Shown: positions 62,671 to 64,000 of the stretch, piece after piece
Numbering within the stretch: position 1 is the first letter of the stretch
Layout of the letters: each line of letters opens with the position of its first letter
DNA from: Azadirachta indica
Taxonomy: Eukaryota > Streptophyta > Magnoliopsida > Sapindales > Meliaceae
DNA: 64,000 nucleotides
Direction: 5' to 3'
Assembly: GCA_022749755.1 (NCBI GenBank)
Contig: CM040440.1
Span: 1,759,769-1,823,768 of the forward strand
The notes under the pieces: model-generated
Told to the model about the DNA's origin: nothing
The model's database searches: none
Seen by the model: only the letters and a program-made list of their open reading frames with translations
Translations under genes and position numbers: made by a program

Positions 62671-64000
62671 ATGGATGATTTTCCAGGTCTGTTGGCCCGA
62701 GATTTCGGCTTCAAACCGCAAGGCAAATCGGCTCCTATGGCACCTTCTCGGAATAACAATTTATCTGCCAACTCTTCTTCAAGTTATGGACTCGGATCTA
62801 ATGCATCTGAATTCACGAAGTCGGCGTCTTTAAAATCGAACGCGGTTTTCGACGATCACGATCTGGATGGACTGTTGTTCAAGGACGTGTTTGGTGGTCC
62901 GCCGAAGTATTCTTCTACTTCAGCTGTTGATTCTCGCGGCGGGAGTACGGCCTCTTTTGATTACGATTCCATATTTAAAGACCAGAACGCGAAATCGCAG
63001 AATTCGAAGTCGAATTCGATGCCGGTTTTTGACAAGCCGGTTTATGATGACGATATTTTCGAAGGCTTGCCTGGACTGAAGAGCTCATCGGCAACAGCAA
63101 CTACTGCGGCTTCACCAAGTGCGAGGCTTGATGACGTTTTCTCGTCGATCTCCGGGTCGCCGCCAAAGCAACGGAGTGCGCGAGAGAGTTCACCGTTTGA
63201 CGATCTTTTGGGAAATTTAGGTAAAAATGAGACCGAATCGACAGTGAAACCGGAGAAAGATGCCTCTGCTTTTGATGACTTGTTGCCGGGTTTTGGTCGC
63301 AGTAGCTCTCCTACTAGCAACAGGTAGCTTGTTTTACATTTTCTTAGAGCGTTATTTTATCAGCATTTTTTATTTAATTACTTATAAAGGATGCAATTAA
63401 TGTTCCGAGAGATTTTTTTGGATGTAATATTGAATGTTATTTGGTGTCTTCATTTCAACATTTGAACTTTAAGTTTTTCTCATGTTATATGAGAGCAGTA
63501 CTATTGAATTTTAATTGGTGGCATAGCTTGAAAAGCTATGTTTGAAATCTGGTGTAAGAAAGCATAAAAGGTGTCATTCTGTATGGTATTTTGGAATGGC
63601 ATTGGGCCACAAGATTATTACTATCTAGTTGGATGTAGTAAAATGCTTCTTATCGAGTTATTTGTTCTGAAGAACAATTGTTAATGTGATTTAGATACTC
63701 ATAATCTAGATTAAAGGGAGAAAACCACAAACCTACAAGTCAAATTGCAGCAAGATTATATTGTTTTCTACCAGACATTTTAGAGACATTCTATCTGAAG
63801 GCTCTGAACCAGCAACCATAGTATCAATAGATTTACATGTCTCTATCCATTCCCCTTTGTACAGGTCAACTTCAGAGTCCAGTCGATCACATAAACCACC
63901 TTCTGATTCAACCAAGAGTGCATCTAGTGCGATGGAGGAGCCCTTTGTAGTCTTAGAATCAACTTCAACCCCTGTGGGTTCGTCCCCAGAGGTGTTCACT
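62671..64000 (+). CDS. Auxilin-like/clathrin-uncoating protein, 5' part (runs off the window)
   Basis: Exon 1 is 62671-63323 and exon 2 starts at 63865 and continues past the edge; phase joins as AG|G (Arg). The protein starts [20 protein letters not shown], the N-terminus of plant auxilin-related proteins, and continues as a disordered Ser-rich region with repeated acidic-aromatic motifs ([48 protein letters not shown]), which in this family bind clathrin and adaptors. Exon 2 gives [20 protein letters not shown]. The J domain that recruits Hsc70 to strip clathrin coats should lie beyond base 64000, so it is not seen here. No defects in the visible part. Confidence 0.88.

Overview
This is nuclear DNA from a flowering plant, most likely a eudicot. 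Genes are rich in GT-AG introns, spacers are AT-rich, 5' leaders are GA-rich, telo-box and site II (TGGGCC/GGCCCA) promoter motifs occur, and proteins match plant families such as class I formin, MED19a, RNS2, a group I bZIP, an AGO4/6-clade Argonaute and an auxilin-like protein. The species cannot be fixed from the sequence. Exon structures were built by hand from splice consensus and protein similarity; each intact gene model sums to a multiple of three.

Layout, left to right. 0-5 kb: the 3' end of an unrecognised plus-strand gene, tail to tail with a class I formin (FH1-like, minus). 5-11.8 kb: gene-poor AT-rich DNA. 11.8-16.2 kb: MED19A-like (minus) with a long leader intron. 16.2-19.8 kb: repeats, including a possible ~0.9 kb inverted-repeat element. 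19.8-23.0 kb: RNS2-type T2 RNase (plus) with a predicted 4-nt micro-exon. 23.9-25.7 kb: a plant protein of unknown function (minus) with two reading-frame breaks. 27.5-28.6 kb: a tiny membrane-anchored coiled-coil protein. 29.5-33.1 kb: SANT-like/DUF3755-type nuclear protein (minus), head to head with PEX13 (33.8-36.0 kb, plus). 37.1-38.2 kb: F-box/LRR gene (minus). 41.1-43.6 kb: RPL5 (plus). 44 kb: two adjacent MITE-like elements. 47.5-51.3 kb: an Argonaute remnant without PAZ. 51.7-53.3 kb: F-box gene. 54.1-57.2 kb: bZIP (minus). 58.8-60.7 kb: DOMON/cytochrome b561 (minus). 62.7 kb to the end: 5' part of an auxilin-like gene.

These are mostly single-copy housekeeping or regulatory genes, not a pathway cluster: actin nucleation, Mediator, vacuolar RNA turnover, peroxisomal import, ribosome assembly, ubiquitin ligase adaptors, redox membrane protein and clathrin uncoating. 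From memory, FBL, PEX13, DUF3755, a small protein and DOMON-b561 have neighbouring relatives in the Arabidopsis At3g0755x-At3g07570 interval, so the middle of the window looks like a conserved syntenic block.

The most interesting points are the 4-nt micro-exon that encodes part of the RNase active site, the PAZ-less Argonaute locus, and single-base frame breaks in otherwise well-conserved genes (formin and the unknown gene), which could be either real lesions or assembly indels. I found no convincing new multi-gene system.
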